This document shows positions 55,871 to 64,000 of a stretch of 64,000 nucleotides of DNA, one piece after another; the stretch's first letter is position 1; each line of letters starts with the position of its first letter. Below the pieces are notes generated by a model, which saw nothing but the letters and a program-made list of their open reading frames with translations, did not search any database and had not been told where the DNA came from. A program made the translations under genes and the position numbers. The stretch is from Kordiimonas sp. SCSIO 12603 (GTDB lineage Bacteria > Pseudomonadota > Alphaproteobacteria > Sphingomonadales > Kordiimonadaceae): positions 2,021,520-2,085,519 of the forward strand of contig NZ_CP073748.1 of assembly GCF_024398035.1 (NCBI RefSeq). The letters run 5' to 3'.

Positions 55871-57115
55871 TCAGGGTGTTTTATATTTGAGATGTACTGA
55901 GAACATATTGTTTTCTGTAGAAACAGATACTGTCCAGCCAAACAAGGTGCAGATGCGCTCAACTAGATAAAGCCCAAGCCCGAGCCCGCTACTATCATTT
56001 CTTTTGCTGCGATCGTGAAGAGGGTTTTCTACCGGATATATTGTAGTTGGATTTTCAAAGATAATTTCATCACCATCCGTGCGGATTGTAAGCTGTTTTT
56101 CTGCGCTGTGAGCCAGCACGTTTGAAAGCAGGTTATTGATAAGCAGGGAAAGGAGCTGTTCGTTAGCTGTCACTGCCAGGGTATCCGGCACTTCAATATG
56201 CAGTTGAAATGCTTCTGTGTTGGCAATTTCGGTGTTTTTGAGAATAGCGTTCTCTAGTGCATGAAGGAACGTTATGGTCTCAAGCTTTTGAGTTTCCTCT
56301 CTCGCTAGCGCAAGCAGAGTATCAATCGTTTGCTCTAAATCTTTTACAGCGTTAGTAAACTGGGCATGCTGCTTCGCGGACAGAGGTGTATTTGTTTCAA
56401 TCTGAGCCGCAAGGTTTTTAAGGATAGTGGTTGGTGTCCTCAGTTCGTGACTTGCATCGCGGGTGAAATCAGTCTCTCGTTTTAAAACAGTTTGAATATG
56501 CAGCATGCTGCGTTCAATTTCACTGGCGAGATAGCCAATTTCATTATCTGGAAATGGCTTGGCAAAACCCGGTTTAAATGCTTTTAAATTAAGGGTTTCT
56601 ACTTTTTCCGTAAGTTCGATAAGCGGTTTGGAAGCAGCACTTGCAACGGGCCAAGCGAATGCGATAGCAAGCGCTGAAAAAATGGCCAACACAAGAATAA
56701 GCGATAAGGAAACATAGGGTAGATATTCTCCTCCCACCTCAAAAGCACTGACATCAGCGACAAGGATATAGGTATCTTGTCCGAGCGTTAGTGGGCTTAG
56801 ATGCAAGGTGTTGCCTGCATAGGTGAATTCTATTTTGTCGGGGTCTTTAAGATGCTCTTTATAGATTGGTTCGGGGAGTTTGTTCCAGCCTTCATAGAGC
56901 ATTAAAAATTGCGATCTGGGTGCATTGATTAAGCCGGTTTTGGCGAACTGCTGTTCAATGTATTGAACTTCATCTGATACGATGCGGTTAAAGACATTAT
57001 CCTCGACCACCCATGAATATGCGAGTAATAGCATGCTGTATACAAGGCAGGTAAACAGTGTGAAGCTGGCAAATAGAAGATAGATACGCCTTTGAATACT
57101 ATGCTTTTTTACCAT
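55871..57115 (-). CDS. OmpR-group sensor histidine kinase
   Basis: 414 residues from the ATG at 57115, which overlaps the response-regulator gene by 17 bases; a longer frame exists upstream but is within that gene. Two helices (about 12-35 and 136-160) flank a periplasmic sensor; HAMP; HisKA FTRDASHELRTPTTILKNLA (phosphorylated His); HATPase LINNLLSNVLAHSAEKQL, DSSGLGLGLYLVERICTLFG. The signal is unknown. Operon with the OmpR-type regulator. Confidence 0.92.
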   Translation of the reverse strand: MVKKHSIQRRIYLLFASFTLFTCLVYSMLLLAYSWVVEDNVFNRIVSDEVQYIEQQFAKTGLINAPRSQFLMLYEGWNKLPEPIYKEHLKDPDKIEFTYAGNTLHLSPLTLGQDTYILVADVSAFEVGGEYLPYVSLSLILVLAIFSALAIAFAWPVASAASKPLIELTEKVETLNLKAFKPGFAKPFPDNEIGYLASEIERSMLHIQTVLKRETDFTRDASHELRTPTTILKNLAAQIETNTPLSAKQHAQFTNAVKDLEQTIDTLLALAREETQKLETITFLHALENAILKNTEIANTEAFQLHIEVPDTLAVTANEQLLSLLINNLLSNVLAHSAEKQLTIRTDGDEIIFENPTTIYPVENPLHDRSKRNDSSGLGLGLYLVERICTLFGWTVSVSTENNMFSVHLKYKTP

Positions 57116-57794
57116 CAGTCGCTTCCAGTTTGAAACCAACCCCGTGAATGGTTTTAATAAGAGCAATATCATATGCCTTATCAACGGATTTGCGAAGGGT
57201 ATAGATATGAGAGCGTAAAACGTCGCTATCAGGGAAATCATCACCCCATACCTTGCTGACAAGTTCATTTCGGCTCACTGCATTGGGGTATGCTTCTGCA
57301 AGGTGCCATAGGATTTCATAATCTGTAGCGCTAAGCTCAATGATGTGTCCTGCACGGGTTACAGAGCGTTTTCCTGGGTTAATCACTAGATCGCCGACCG
57401 TGATGAGGGATGATTTATGCAGTTGGTGTCGCCGGGAAAGGGCTTCGCACCGCATGGCAACTTCTGCAAGCTCGAAAGGCTTGGTTAGGTAATCATCAGC
57501 GCCGGCTGCAAAACCGTCGCCCTTGTCAGACAGGCTATCGCGCGCCGTTAACATAAGAACAGGCATATTAATGCGAGATTGCTGTTTGAGCTGACTGCAG
57601 AGATCAATACCGTCTATATCAGGCAACATTAGATCAAGCACGACCACATCAAAATCGTGTGCCTGTGCAATAGAGAGCGCCCGGTGCCCATTTTCCGCAT
57701 AATCAACTATATGCCCTTGATCGCTGAGATAGTCATAAAGCTGCTCTGCGATAGCGGAGTTGTCTTCAACGATTAGAATGCGTAGATGGCTCAC
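57099..57794 (-). CDS. OmpR-family response regulator
   Basis: 231 residues, GTG start with AGGGAAC upstream. Receiver with RILIVEDNSAIAEQL, DVVVLDLMLPDIDGIDL (phospho-Asp), LMLTARDSLSDKGDGFAAGA; C-terminal winged helix with ELSATDYEILWHLAEAYPNA and DVLRSHIYTLRKSVDKAYDI then IKTIHGVGFKLEA. Coupled to the downstream kinase gene. Confidence 0.95.
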   Translation of the reverse strand: MSHLRILIVEDNSAIAEQLYDYLSDQGHIVDYAENGHRALSIAQAHDFDVVVLDLMLPDIDGIDLCSQLKQQSRINMPVLMLTARDSLSDKGDGFAAGADDYLTKPFELAEVAMRCEALSRRHQLHKSSLITVGDLVINPGKRSVTRAGHIIELSATDYEILWHLAEAYPNAVSRNELVSKVWGDDFPDSDVLRSHIYTLRKSVDKAYDIALIKTIHGVGFKLEATDGKKA

Positions 57795-57830
57795 GAGCGT
57801 TCCCTTATTGGAATGATCATCATAGTTAGA

Positions 57831-59231
57831 TCATTTGCTTCTAATAAGTTCAAGGGCTTGATTTAGCTCTACATCTTCGCCGGCTTGAAGACTTGCCTGT
57901 GTTGCATGTACTTCATAATCAGGCTTGATACCGCCGGGCGTGTTGGCCCCGCTTGGGCGCACGAGCATGCGTGTAGTTATATAGGCACGCAATTGGGAAT
58001 GAGGCAGGTTGAAGAGATTACCTTGGGCGGTTTGGTTGGCATTGCCGCCAGTTTCTTGCCCGATTAGTGTCGCAAAGCTAAAATCTTTCATGGTAGACGC
58101 GAACACAATACCTGATGAATAGGTGATAGGGCTGATCAGCACATATTTTTCGCCTCTGAAGCGCTTGCCCTCAGGCATAGGGTCAATCCAGTCGTCCCAA
58201 TCAGTATCAATAATATCGCCTGCGTTGCCTTTATAATTGAACCAGCCACGGTTATCGGAATTCAATTTTTCCCGAACTTTAGAAACCATACGAAACGGTT
58301 TATTTGCCAGATAACGAGAGAGATAAAGGGCGGTATCAGTATTGCCACCAGTATTTGCTCGAACGTCGACAACAAGAGATGTTGCCCCAGTGTTTGTATA
58401 GCTTTCAAAGGCTTCATCAATGAATTCTTCAAACCAGTCTGGGTCAATATCAAAATGGCCAACATGAAGGTAAGCTGTGTTGTTACCTAGATTTTTATAG
58501 TAGAAATCACGGCTTTCTTCTTCCGTTTCACCGATCTCCTGCCATGCCTGATTTTTTGATATGGCCAGTGAATAAGTGCCGCCGTTCTCTGTTTCCAGAT
58601 TAAGGGTAAAGTCGTTCATCACATCGTGAACTGCCCATATGTAAATGGGGAAGCGCGCTGCAACAAACTGCTTCCGCAGGTATTCAGTTTCTCCGCCAAC
58701 ATACCGCTGCATGCTATCAATTAAGGTTTCTGCTGATATGCCGTTTATTGCTGTAATGCGGCTGCCAGCAGTAATATTCTCTCCGGAGAGTGTTTGGTAA
58801 TTGTTCTTGATCAGTAATTGATTTTCCTGATCAATATGAACTCGGAAAGGGAAGGGTTTGTTGCCTGTTTCCTGTAACCGTTCATATTCCTGATAGGGCC
58901 AGATAAGCATGGAATGCCCATCACCAAAAGTATGTGTGAGTTGCCCAACGGTTCTGAAAAATTCAAGGCGTGTTAAAGGCTTTGTAATATTGGCTTTCAA
59001 AGAGCTGCTTAATGCTTCGAGAGCTGGAATATCAGCATAACCTACTAGATCAGGGTGCCTTTCAAGCGCACCAAAATAAAAGGCATCAATATCTTCTCTA
59101 AGATCAACAGGTGCTATTTTCTTCTCTATAAGGGCCGGATCGTCAAGTGGAGGGAATATCTCTAAATGTGGTTCCGAGCAGCCCGTTAAAAAGCATGCTG
59201 TTATCATCAATGAAAAGGCTGTGCGCCGCAT
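57831..59231 (-). CDS. S41-family peptidase-like lipoprotein
   Basis: 466 residues from the ATG at 59231 with CAGGAGAC upstream. The lipobox FLTGC (Cys about 18) predicts envelope anchoring. A central PDZ-like segment (ITAGSRITAINGISAETLID) precedes the S41 domain, with TSLVVDVRANTGGNTDTALY, the nucleophile region SPITYSSGIVFASTM, and GQETGGNANQTAQGN. C-terminal processing proteases of this group act on envelope proteins. Its position next to a two-component system and a DJ-1 protein suggests an envelope-stress role, an inference. Confidence 0.87.
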   Translation of the reverse strand: MRRTAFSLMITACFLTGCSEPHLEIFPPLDDPALIEKKIAPVDLREDIDAFYFGALERHPDLVGYADIPALEALSSSLKANITKPLTRLEFFRTVGQLTHTFGDGHSMLIWPYQEYERLQETGNKPFPFRVHIDQENQLLIKNNYQTLSGENITAGSRITAINGISAETLIDSMQRYVGGETEYLRKQFVAARFPIYIWAVHDVMNDFTLNLETENGGTYSLAISKNQAWQEIGETEEESRDFYYKNLGNNTAYLHVGHFDIDPDWFEEFIDEAFESYTNTGATSLVVDVRANTGGNTDTALYLSRYLANKPFRMVSKVREKLNSDNRGWFNYKGNAGDIIDTDWDDWIDPMPEGKRFRGEKYVLISPITYSSGIVFASTMKDFSFATLIGQETGGNANQTAQGNLFNLPHSQLRAYITTRMLVRPSGANTPGGIKPDYEVHATQASLQAGEDVELNQALELIRSK

Positions 59232-59489
59232 TGCCAAGTCTCCTGTCGTGGAATTCTCGACGATGCTAGCCGCCGGGGTGTGAAGCTTTTGTCAAGAATG
59301 ATCACAGCAGAACACAAATGATTTATTCTTATAAAACAAAGATAAAGCCCGTTGAACTTTCCTTAAGTAATCACAAAGTATGGTTGCGTACGAAACTAAT
59401 TTTGCAGAAATTGAAAGCTGCAATTGAACAAAGCTATTACCCAAAATTGGCGTTGGGGGTTATAGGCAGCTAAAGAAAGCGATACCAAT

Positions 59490-60833
59490 ATGTATGACGA
59501 TTTAACCATCGAAAATTTCATGAGCGGGTTGGTCAAGCGTAATCCTAACGAGCCTGAATTTCATCAGGCAGTTAAGGAAGTTGCTGAATCTGTTATTCCC
59601 TTTATCAACGCTAATCCAAAATATAAGGATGCCCATATCCTTGAGCGCATGACTGAGCCGGATAAAGTGATTTCTTTCCGTGTGGTTTGGGAAGATGATG
59701 AAGGCAATGTGCGCATTAACCGTGGGTATCGGGTGCAGTTCAATAACTCAATTGGGCCCTATAAAGGTGGTCTTCGTTTCTCTCCAACAGTGAACTTAAG
59801 CGTGCTTAAGTTCCTTGGGTTTGAGCAGACATTTAAAAATAGTCTGACAACGCTTCCGATTGGTGCGGGTAAAGGTGGTTCTGATTTTAATCCTAAGGGT
59901 AAATCAGACAGCGAGATTATGCGTTTCTGTCAATCTTTCATGACACAGCTTTACCAGCATATTGGTGCCAATACAGATGTGCCGGCAGGAGATATCGGGG
60001 TAGGTGCTCGCGAGATCAGCTATATGTTTGGCCAGTACAAGCGCCTCACACACCAGTTTGAAAGCGTACTAACAGGTAAGGCTTTGGAATTCGGCGGCAG
60101 TTTGATCCGTACAGAAGCGACAGGGTACGGCAATGCTTACTTTATGGAAGCAATGCTGAAGCAGCACGGCGGGTCTATTAGCGGCAAGAAATGTCTGGTT
60201 TCAGGTTCCGGTAATGTGGCGATTTTCTGCGCAGAGAAAATCATGCGACTAGGAGGCACGGTTCTTACTCTTTCAGATTCTGGCGGTGGTATCTATTTTG
60301 AGAATGGCCTGACGCAAGACCTGCTTGAGATCATTAAAGACCGGAAGATCAACAAACGTCAGCGTCTGTCTGAAATTGCTGTGGAACTTGGTGCACAATT
60401 CCTTGAAGGGCAAAAACCTTGGGGTGTGGCAGCTGATCTTGCCTTCCCGTGTGCAACTCAGAATGAGCTTGATGAAGCAGATGCCAAATCACTTGCTGCA
60501 AATAACTGTATTGCGGTTTCTGAAGGCGCAAATATGCCGTGTACGCCAGAGGCAGTACATTTGTTTGCTGAAAACAACATTCTTTATGCTCCGGGTAAAG
60601 CTTCAAATGCAGGCGGTGTGGCCGTTTCAGCGCTTGAAATGTCTCAGAACAGCATGCGCCTTGCGTGGTCAAGCGAAGAGCTTGAGAATAAGCTTCTGGG
60701 CATCATGAATGATATCCACGGCCAGTGTGTGAAACACGGAGAACGTGACGGTAAGGTTGATTACGTTCAAGGTGCTAATATCGCGGGCTTTATTAAAGTG
60801 GCAGATGCAATGCTTGCATACGGTATTGCATAG
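59490..60833 (+). CDS. gdhA: NADP-type glutamate dehydrogenase
   Basis: 447 residues, hexameric type. Seen motifs: GYRVQFNNSIGPYKGGLRFS, KFLGFEQTFKNSLTTLPIGA then GKGGSDFNPKGKSDSEIMRF, and CLVSGSGNVAIFCAEK (Rossmann loop). Catalytic Lys is in the GAGKGGSDF stretch. It makes glutamate from 2-oxoglutarate and ammonia with NADPH. 258 bases upstream show no gene or clear promoter. Terminator at 60861. Confidence 0.96.
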   Translation: MYDDLTIENFMSGLVKRNPNEPEFHQAVKEVAESVIPFINANPKYKDAHILERMTEPDKVISFRVVWEDDEGNVRINRGYRVQFNNSIGPYKGGLRFSPTVNLSVLKFLGFEQTFKNSLTTLPIGAGKGGSDFNPKGKSDSEIMRFCQSFMTQLYQHIGANTDVPAGDIGVGAREISYMFGQYKRLTHQFESVLTGKALEFGGSLIRTEATGYGNAYFMEAMLKQHGGSISGKKCLVSGSGNVAIFCAEKIMRLGGTVLTLSDSGGGIYFENGLTQDLLEIIKDRKINKRQRLSEIAVELGAQFLEGQKPWGVAADLAFPCATQNELDEADAKSLAANNCIAVSEGANMPCTPEAVHLFAENNILYAPGKASNAGGVAVSALEMSQNSMRLAWSSEELENKLLGIMNDIHGQCVKHGERDGKVDYVQGANIAGFIKVADAMLAYGIA

Positions 60834-60860
60834 CTTTTAAAAATATAATCTATGAACAGG

Positions 60861-60882
60861 CGGCCCTGAGGGGCCGTTTTTT
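60861..60882 (+). terminator. Terminator after gdhA
   Basis: CGGCCC / GGGCCG stem with a TGAG loop followed by TTTTTT, 28 bases after the stop. Confidence 0.9.
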
Positions 60883-61072
60883 ATAAAATTATAAGTTTGC
60901 GCTTTTGATTGAAAATATGTTCTAAGTGTCAGCAGTTTTGCAGCGATAACATAGTGTTTAATTTATATGCTGGCGCATATTAGGTATCACTTACCGAATT
61001 ATTCGTATGGATTAGCTTCATCATTGCTGAATAACGAGCAATGACAAATGTAAAAATTAGTGTGTGAGTATA

Positions 61073-62458
61073 ATGGAACAAACTCTAGAGATTTTTAACA
61101 GGTTGGTGGGTGAACTATTGGCCGATGAAGCCAAGAACCCAATGGCAGAACATATTCCGTCAGCTTTGTTATATGAACATCTCGATCTTAAATTACAGAA
61201 AGAAGGGATCAGTTCTGCGGAGCTTGAGAAATCTCTGAAAGAGCTTGTTTTTGCGACACCTCGTACAGCTACGAACGCCTTTTTTAATCAGCTTTTTGGT
61301 GGGCGTCAGGATAAAGCAATCCTTGGGGATCTGCTCTCTGTTATCCTCAATAATAGCATGTATACCTATAAGGCCGCGGGCCCTCAGATTGGCGTAGAGA
61401 AAACCATCGTGCGGGAAATGTGCAAGATGGTTGGCTGGGGCGATGCATCAGACGGTACGCTGGCTCCTGGTGGTTCCATGACCAACTTTATGGGCATGGT
61501 GATGGCGCGTGATGCTTTCAGTGAAAAAATCCGATATGAGGGCATGCAGCAGAAGTTGACAGTTTATACCTCTGCGGACAGCCACTATAGCATCCCTAAA
61601 AATGCAGCTTTCTCTGGCATTGGCCGCAAGAATGTTCGTGAAATTAAAACCGATGATAAAGGGCGGATGGATATGGCCGCTCTCCGGAAAGCTATTCAGG
61701 ATGATATTGAGGCGGGTTGCCAGCCGGTGTTGATCAACTGTACGGCAGGAACAACGGTTCTTGGTTCATATGATAATCTGGTTGAAGCCGGGGCAATTGC
61801 AAAAGAGTTTGATATTTGGCTACATGTTGACGGCGCCTATGGTGGGGCTGTTCTGTTCAGCGATAAATATAGACACTTGATTGAAGGTATTGAGGGTGTT
61901 GATTCATTCTCAGTGAATGCGCACAAAATGCTTGGCACGCCGCTCAGTTGTTCGCTGATTTTGGTGAAGGATAAGAAGCATCTTTATGATTCCTTTTCTA
62001 ATGACGCATCATACCTATACCAAACCGATCATGATGAATTTAATCTGGGTAAAAAATCTATCCAGTGTGGACGCCGGAATGATGCGCTGAAGTTTTGGGT
62101 GCTTTGGAAGAGCGTTGGTACAAACGGTTTGGCACAAATCGTTGATAAGCAATTTGAACTGGCAGAGGCTGCAAAACAATATATCAGTGAAAACCCGGAT
62201 TACGTTGATTACAGCGTGGATGATACGGTTTCTGTATGCTTCAATTATAAAGGCATACCAGCAGAAGATATCTGTACGCTGCTGTATGAAAAATCAGAAT
62301 TATCAGTAGGTTATGGTTCCTCTGAGGGTAATACTTTCATTCGTCTTGTTACTATCAATGCAAACAATGAAAAAGAAGACATCATGAACTTCTTTAAAAC
62401 GATTGAAGCCTTTGTTGAAAAGCACAGCCTCGCGCCCAAGCAAGCTGTAAACTACTAA
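61073..62458 (+). CDS. Group II PLP-dependent decarboxylase (glutamate/cysteine-sulfinate decarboxylase-like)
   Basis: 462 residues from the ATG at 61073 (GTG at 61064 also in frame). It resembles animal-type GAD/CSAD more than bacterial GadB: GTLAPGGSMTNFMGMVMARD, YTSADSHYSIPKNAAFSGIG (PLP-stacking His), WLHVDGAYGGAVLFSDKYRH, and SVNAHKMLGTPLSCSLILV (PLP Lys). The substrate could be glutamate, aspartate or cysteine sulfinate. Aspartate would provide beta-alanine for pantothenate. Follows gdhA, which makes glutamate, after its terminator; the link to gdhA is only suggestive. Confidence 0.88.
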   Translation: MEQTLEIFNRLVGELLADEAKNPMAEHIPSALLYEHLDLKLQKEGISSAELEKSLKELVFATPRTATNAFFNQLFGGRQDKAILGDLLSVILNNSMYTYKAAGPQIGVEKTIVREMCKMVGWGDASDGTLAPGGSMTNFMGMVMARDAFSEKIRYEGMQQKLTVYTSADSHYSIPKNAAFSGIGRKNVREIKTDDKGRMDMAALRKAIQDDIEAGCQPVLINCTAGTTVLGSYDNLVEAGAIAKEFDIWLHVDGAYGGAVLFSDKYRHLIEGIEGVDSFSVNAHKMLGTPLSCSLILVKDKKHLYDSFSNDASYLYQTDHDEFNLGKKSIQCGRRNDALKFWVLWKSVGTNGLAQIVDKQFELAEAAKQYISENPDYVDYSVDDTVSVCFNYKGIPAEDICTLLYEKSELSVGYGSSEGNTFIRLVTINANNEKEDIMNFFKTIEAFVEKHSLAPKQAVNY

Positions 62459-62467
62459 GGATTATAG

Positions 62468-62484
62468 GCGGCCCTGAGGGCCGC
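62468..62484. terminator. Hairpin between convergent genes
   Basis: GCGGCCC / GGGCCGC 7-bp stem with a TGA loop, between the decarboxylase stop and the end of the membrane-protein gene. T runs are lacking, so termination would be weak. Confidence 0.45.
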
Positions 62485-63060
62485 TTATCCAAGCTCTTTT
62501 GCGAGTGTCTGCAACGAGGCAAGGCTGCGCCGGGCACGGTCAATTAAAATGCCTAATGCGATGATAAAACCACTGATATACACGAGTGCGAACACATAGA
62601 GGCTTATGGAGGCTTCGTATTCTTCCAAGGTTGGTGTGCTCAGTATGAATTGGTTAAACATTAACCCAGCCACAAATAGGACAGCAGCAGCACATACGAA
62701 AACACCGCTCCAGGCCCAGCGGTACCTGCGTTCTGCGATAGTTAGTGCTCGTGCAAGTTCTGCTTTAACAGCTCCTGTAGCCACACTGTGTTCAACAAGT
62801 CTGGCCCATAAGCTGAAACCCAGCGCGGTAAGTGAAAAAGCAGTTACGCTCAGGCCAACAAAAAGGCTGCCTTTGATGATGGCTAAATAGAGGCCAAAGC
62901 CAAAACCTGCCAATGAAATCATGGTTTCAAGTGCGAATACCCAATATTGAGCCCACAGGGAAAGTCTAACATCTTTACCGGTTATGGTTTCGTCTGAGGT
63001 TTCGTTCGTTTGCCATAACTGAGCAATATCATCAAAATTGTTGGTATCATTTTCAGTCAT
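62485..63060 (-). CDS. Membrane protein, probable partner of the adjacent ECF sigma factor
   Basis: 191 residues with four helices (about 33-58, 65-85, 115-135, 148-172) and a soluble N-terminus of about 30 residues. It lacks a recognisable zinc anti-sigma HxxxCxxC motif. Because it overlaps the sigma-factor gene by 8 bases in the position usual for anti-sigma factors, that role is inferred. Confidence 0.75.
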   Translation of the reverse strand: MTENDTNNFDDIAQLWQTNETSDETITGKDVRLSLWAQYWVFALETMISLAGFGFGLYLAIIKGSLFVGLSVTAFSLTALGFSLWARLVEHSVATGAVKAELARALTIAERRYRWAWSGVFVCAAAVLFVAGLMFNQFILSTPTLEEYEASISLYVFALVYISGFIIALGILIDRARRSLASLQTLAKELG

Positions 63061-63586
63061 TTGCGAGTGCCTTTAGATCATGGCGCAACATTTGTTTCGC
63101 GCGAGTTAGTCTGATGGATACTGTATTGGCGTTTTCGCCAAGTACGTCAGCTATCTCTCTCGGGGCAAAACCTTCGAGGGTGAGAGTGATAACCTGCCTT
63201 AGGTTGATTGGGAGCTGATGAACGGCTGCCATAAGTAAGGTTAGCCTGTTTCCTGCCACAGCTTCTTCAAGCGGACTGGGTTGATCGGAAGGAAAGCCGG
63301 GATCAATCTCCACGCTCGTAGGGCTGGAGGCTTCCTTAGCTACATGGCTAAGGCCCCGGTTATGGGCGATACGAGCCAAAAAAGTACTTAGCTTGGAATC
63401 TGACCTGAATTTAGGAAGAGCACGCCAGACGGCTGTCAGTACTTCCTGATGTAATTCCTGCTGCAAATCCGGGTTACGTTCATAGCTACAGGAAATTCGC
63501 CATAAAAGGCCCCCATGCTCTTGAACTACCTCTTCAAATTTAACCGCTTCTTTCACGTTTTCAGCCCTGTGACCTTGTTCCGACAC
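63053..63586 (-). CDS. ECF-type RNA polymerase sigma factor
   Basis: 177 residues, GTG start. Region 2 at about 20-85 (ELHQEVLTAVWRALPKFRSD then KLSTFLARIAHNRGLSHV); region 4 at about 112-172 with LPINLRQVITLTLEGFAPRE and IADVLGENANTVSIRLTRAK. It redirects RNA polymerase to a small regulon, unknown here. The gene overlaps the membrane protein gene downstream. Confidence 0.92.
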   Translation of the reverse strand: MSEQGHRAENVKEAVKFEEVVQEHGGLLWRISCSYERNPDLQQELHQEVLTAVWRALPKFRSDSKLSTFLARIAHNRGLSHVAKEASSPTSVEIDPGFPSDQPSPLEEAVAGNRLTLLMAAVHQLPINLRQVITLTLEGFAPREIADVLGENANTVSIRLTRAKQMLRHDLKALAND

Positions 63587-63676
63587 ATTATTAGTCTGCT
63601 GAAGAAAAAAATCCTTTCAAATGAAAGAAACTTTTTTTCGGGCTGACTGTTTTGGGCAGACACGAAGGAGTTAGTC

Positions 63677-64000
63677 ATGAAGTATAAAGCTATAATTTTT
63701 ACCGTGAAAATATGCGTATGCCTATTATCTTTTGCAGTGCGATCAACCGCCATGGATGAACCTGCTCGGAAAGCGAAAGACGATGTGCTTGTTATCACCA
63801 ACGCGCACGTCATCGTTGGGGATGCCAGCGATGTGAAGCAAAATCAGGCTGTTACCATTAGTGCAGGGCGTATACTTAAAATTCAGAGCATGCGGAATTT
63901 TGTCAGAACGAATACAGAGGCAAAAATTCTTGATGCGCAGGGTGGGTATCTTATCCCAGGGTTGATCGATACCCATGTTCATACAGCTGTGGGGCCTGTT
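63677..64000 (+). CDS. Exported amidohydrolase, N-terminal part (cut by window end)
   Basis: 108 codons are visible from the ATG at 63677 (AAGGAGTTAGTC upstream) to the window edge, with no stop. Signal-like hydrophobic start (IIFTVKICVCLLSFAVRS) is followed by VLVITNAHVIVGDASDVKQN and the metal-site motif GYLIPGLIDTHVH, which with IDTHVHT defines the amidohydrolase/imidazolonepropionase-like superfamily. The substrate cannot be told. It is divergent from the ECF sigma-factor operon. Confidence 0.88.
   Translation, partial: MKYKAIIFTVKICVCLLSFAVRSTAMDEPARKAKDDVLVITNAHVIVGDASDVKQNQAVTISAGRILKIQSMRNFVRTNTEAKILDAQGGYLIPGLIDTHVHTAVGPV

Overview
The window reads as a chromosomal segment of an alphaproteobacterium, most plausibly a marine Kordiimonadales-like organism; the order is my inference, since no rRNA is present. 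The reasons are the housekeeping order rpoZ - rsh - pyrE - DUF2062 - pdxJ - rnc - era - recO, a single bifunctional Rsh in place of separate RelA and SpoT, a Bpt-type aminoacyl-tRNA-protein transferase, a TRAP transporter with a Tat-type binding protein, a TPP riboswitch-thiC unit, and three perfect CtrA-type boxes (TTAA-N7-TTAA) upstream of a chemoreceptor gene.

Layout. 1-7.8 kb: end of rpoZ with its terminator, a divergent DECR2-like reductase, then the stringent-response, pyrimidine, vitamin B6, RNase III, Era and RecO cluster. The acpS and lepB genes often found between pdxJ and rnc in alphaproteobacteria are absent here. 8-12.6 kb: a beta-lactamase-fold protein that has lost its catalytic residues, a lipoprotein alpha/beta hydrolase, and parC. 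12.6-20.7 kb (minus strand): a VOC protein, an exported thioredoxin-like protein, a complete TRAP transporter (dctM, dctQ, dctP), bpt, an SLC13/RCK permease and motB. 20.7-26 kb: a penicillin-acylase-family hydrolase divergent from a 3-hydroxyisobutyrate-dehydrogenase-family gene, NrtS, a soluble chemoreceptor signalling protein and a YHS protein. 26-32.4 kb: rpsD, the CtrA-box region, a transmembrane chemoreceptor, a TorF-type outer-membrane protein, and the TPP riboswitch with thiC.

32.5-43.5 kb is the accessory part. It holds a solitary AT-rich gene with a C-terminal PD-(D/E)xK-like nuclease motif; a small segment flanked by 57-bp exact direct repeats that leaves a remnant of a second DUF2306 gene; a SemiSWEET transporter; a compact R-body (RebB-family) operon of three genes; three consecutive paralogous exported or anchored methyltransferase-like genes; a NarL-type two-component system; and an intergenic plus-strand element with several stems and an intrinsic terminator that looks like an unannotated structured RNA.

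43.5-64 kb: an aldo/keto reductase, monothiol glutaredoxin and BolA (Fe-S handling), a glycosyltransferase/flippase pair, an adenosylhomocysteinase-like protein lacking much of the normal enzyme, a DUF2975/HTH pair, a PDZ protein with two DTGS aspartyl-protease motifs, a MarR regulator divergent from a catalase-like peroxidase, an operon of S41-like lipoprotein, OmpR-type regulator, sensor kinase and DJ-1/PfpI protein, glutamate dehydrogenase, a group II PLP decarboxylase, an ECF sigma factor with a membrane partner, and the start of an exported amidohydrolase cut by the window end. I saw no tRNA, rRNA, CRISPR array, transposase or integrase.
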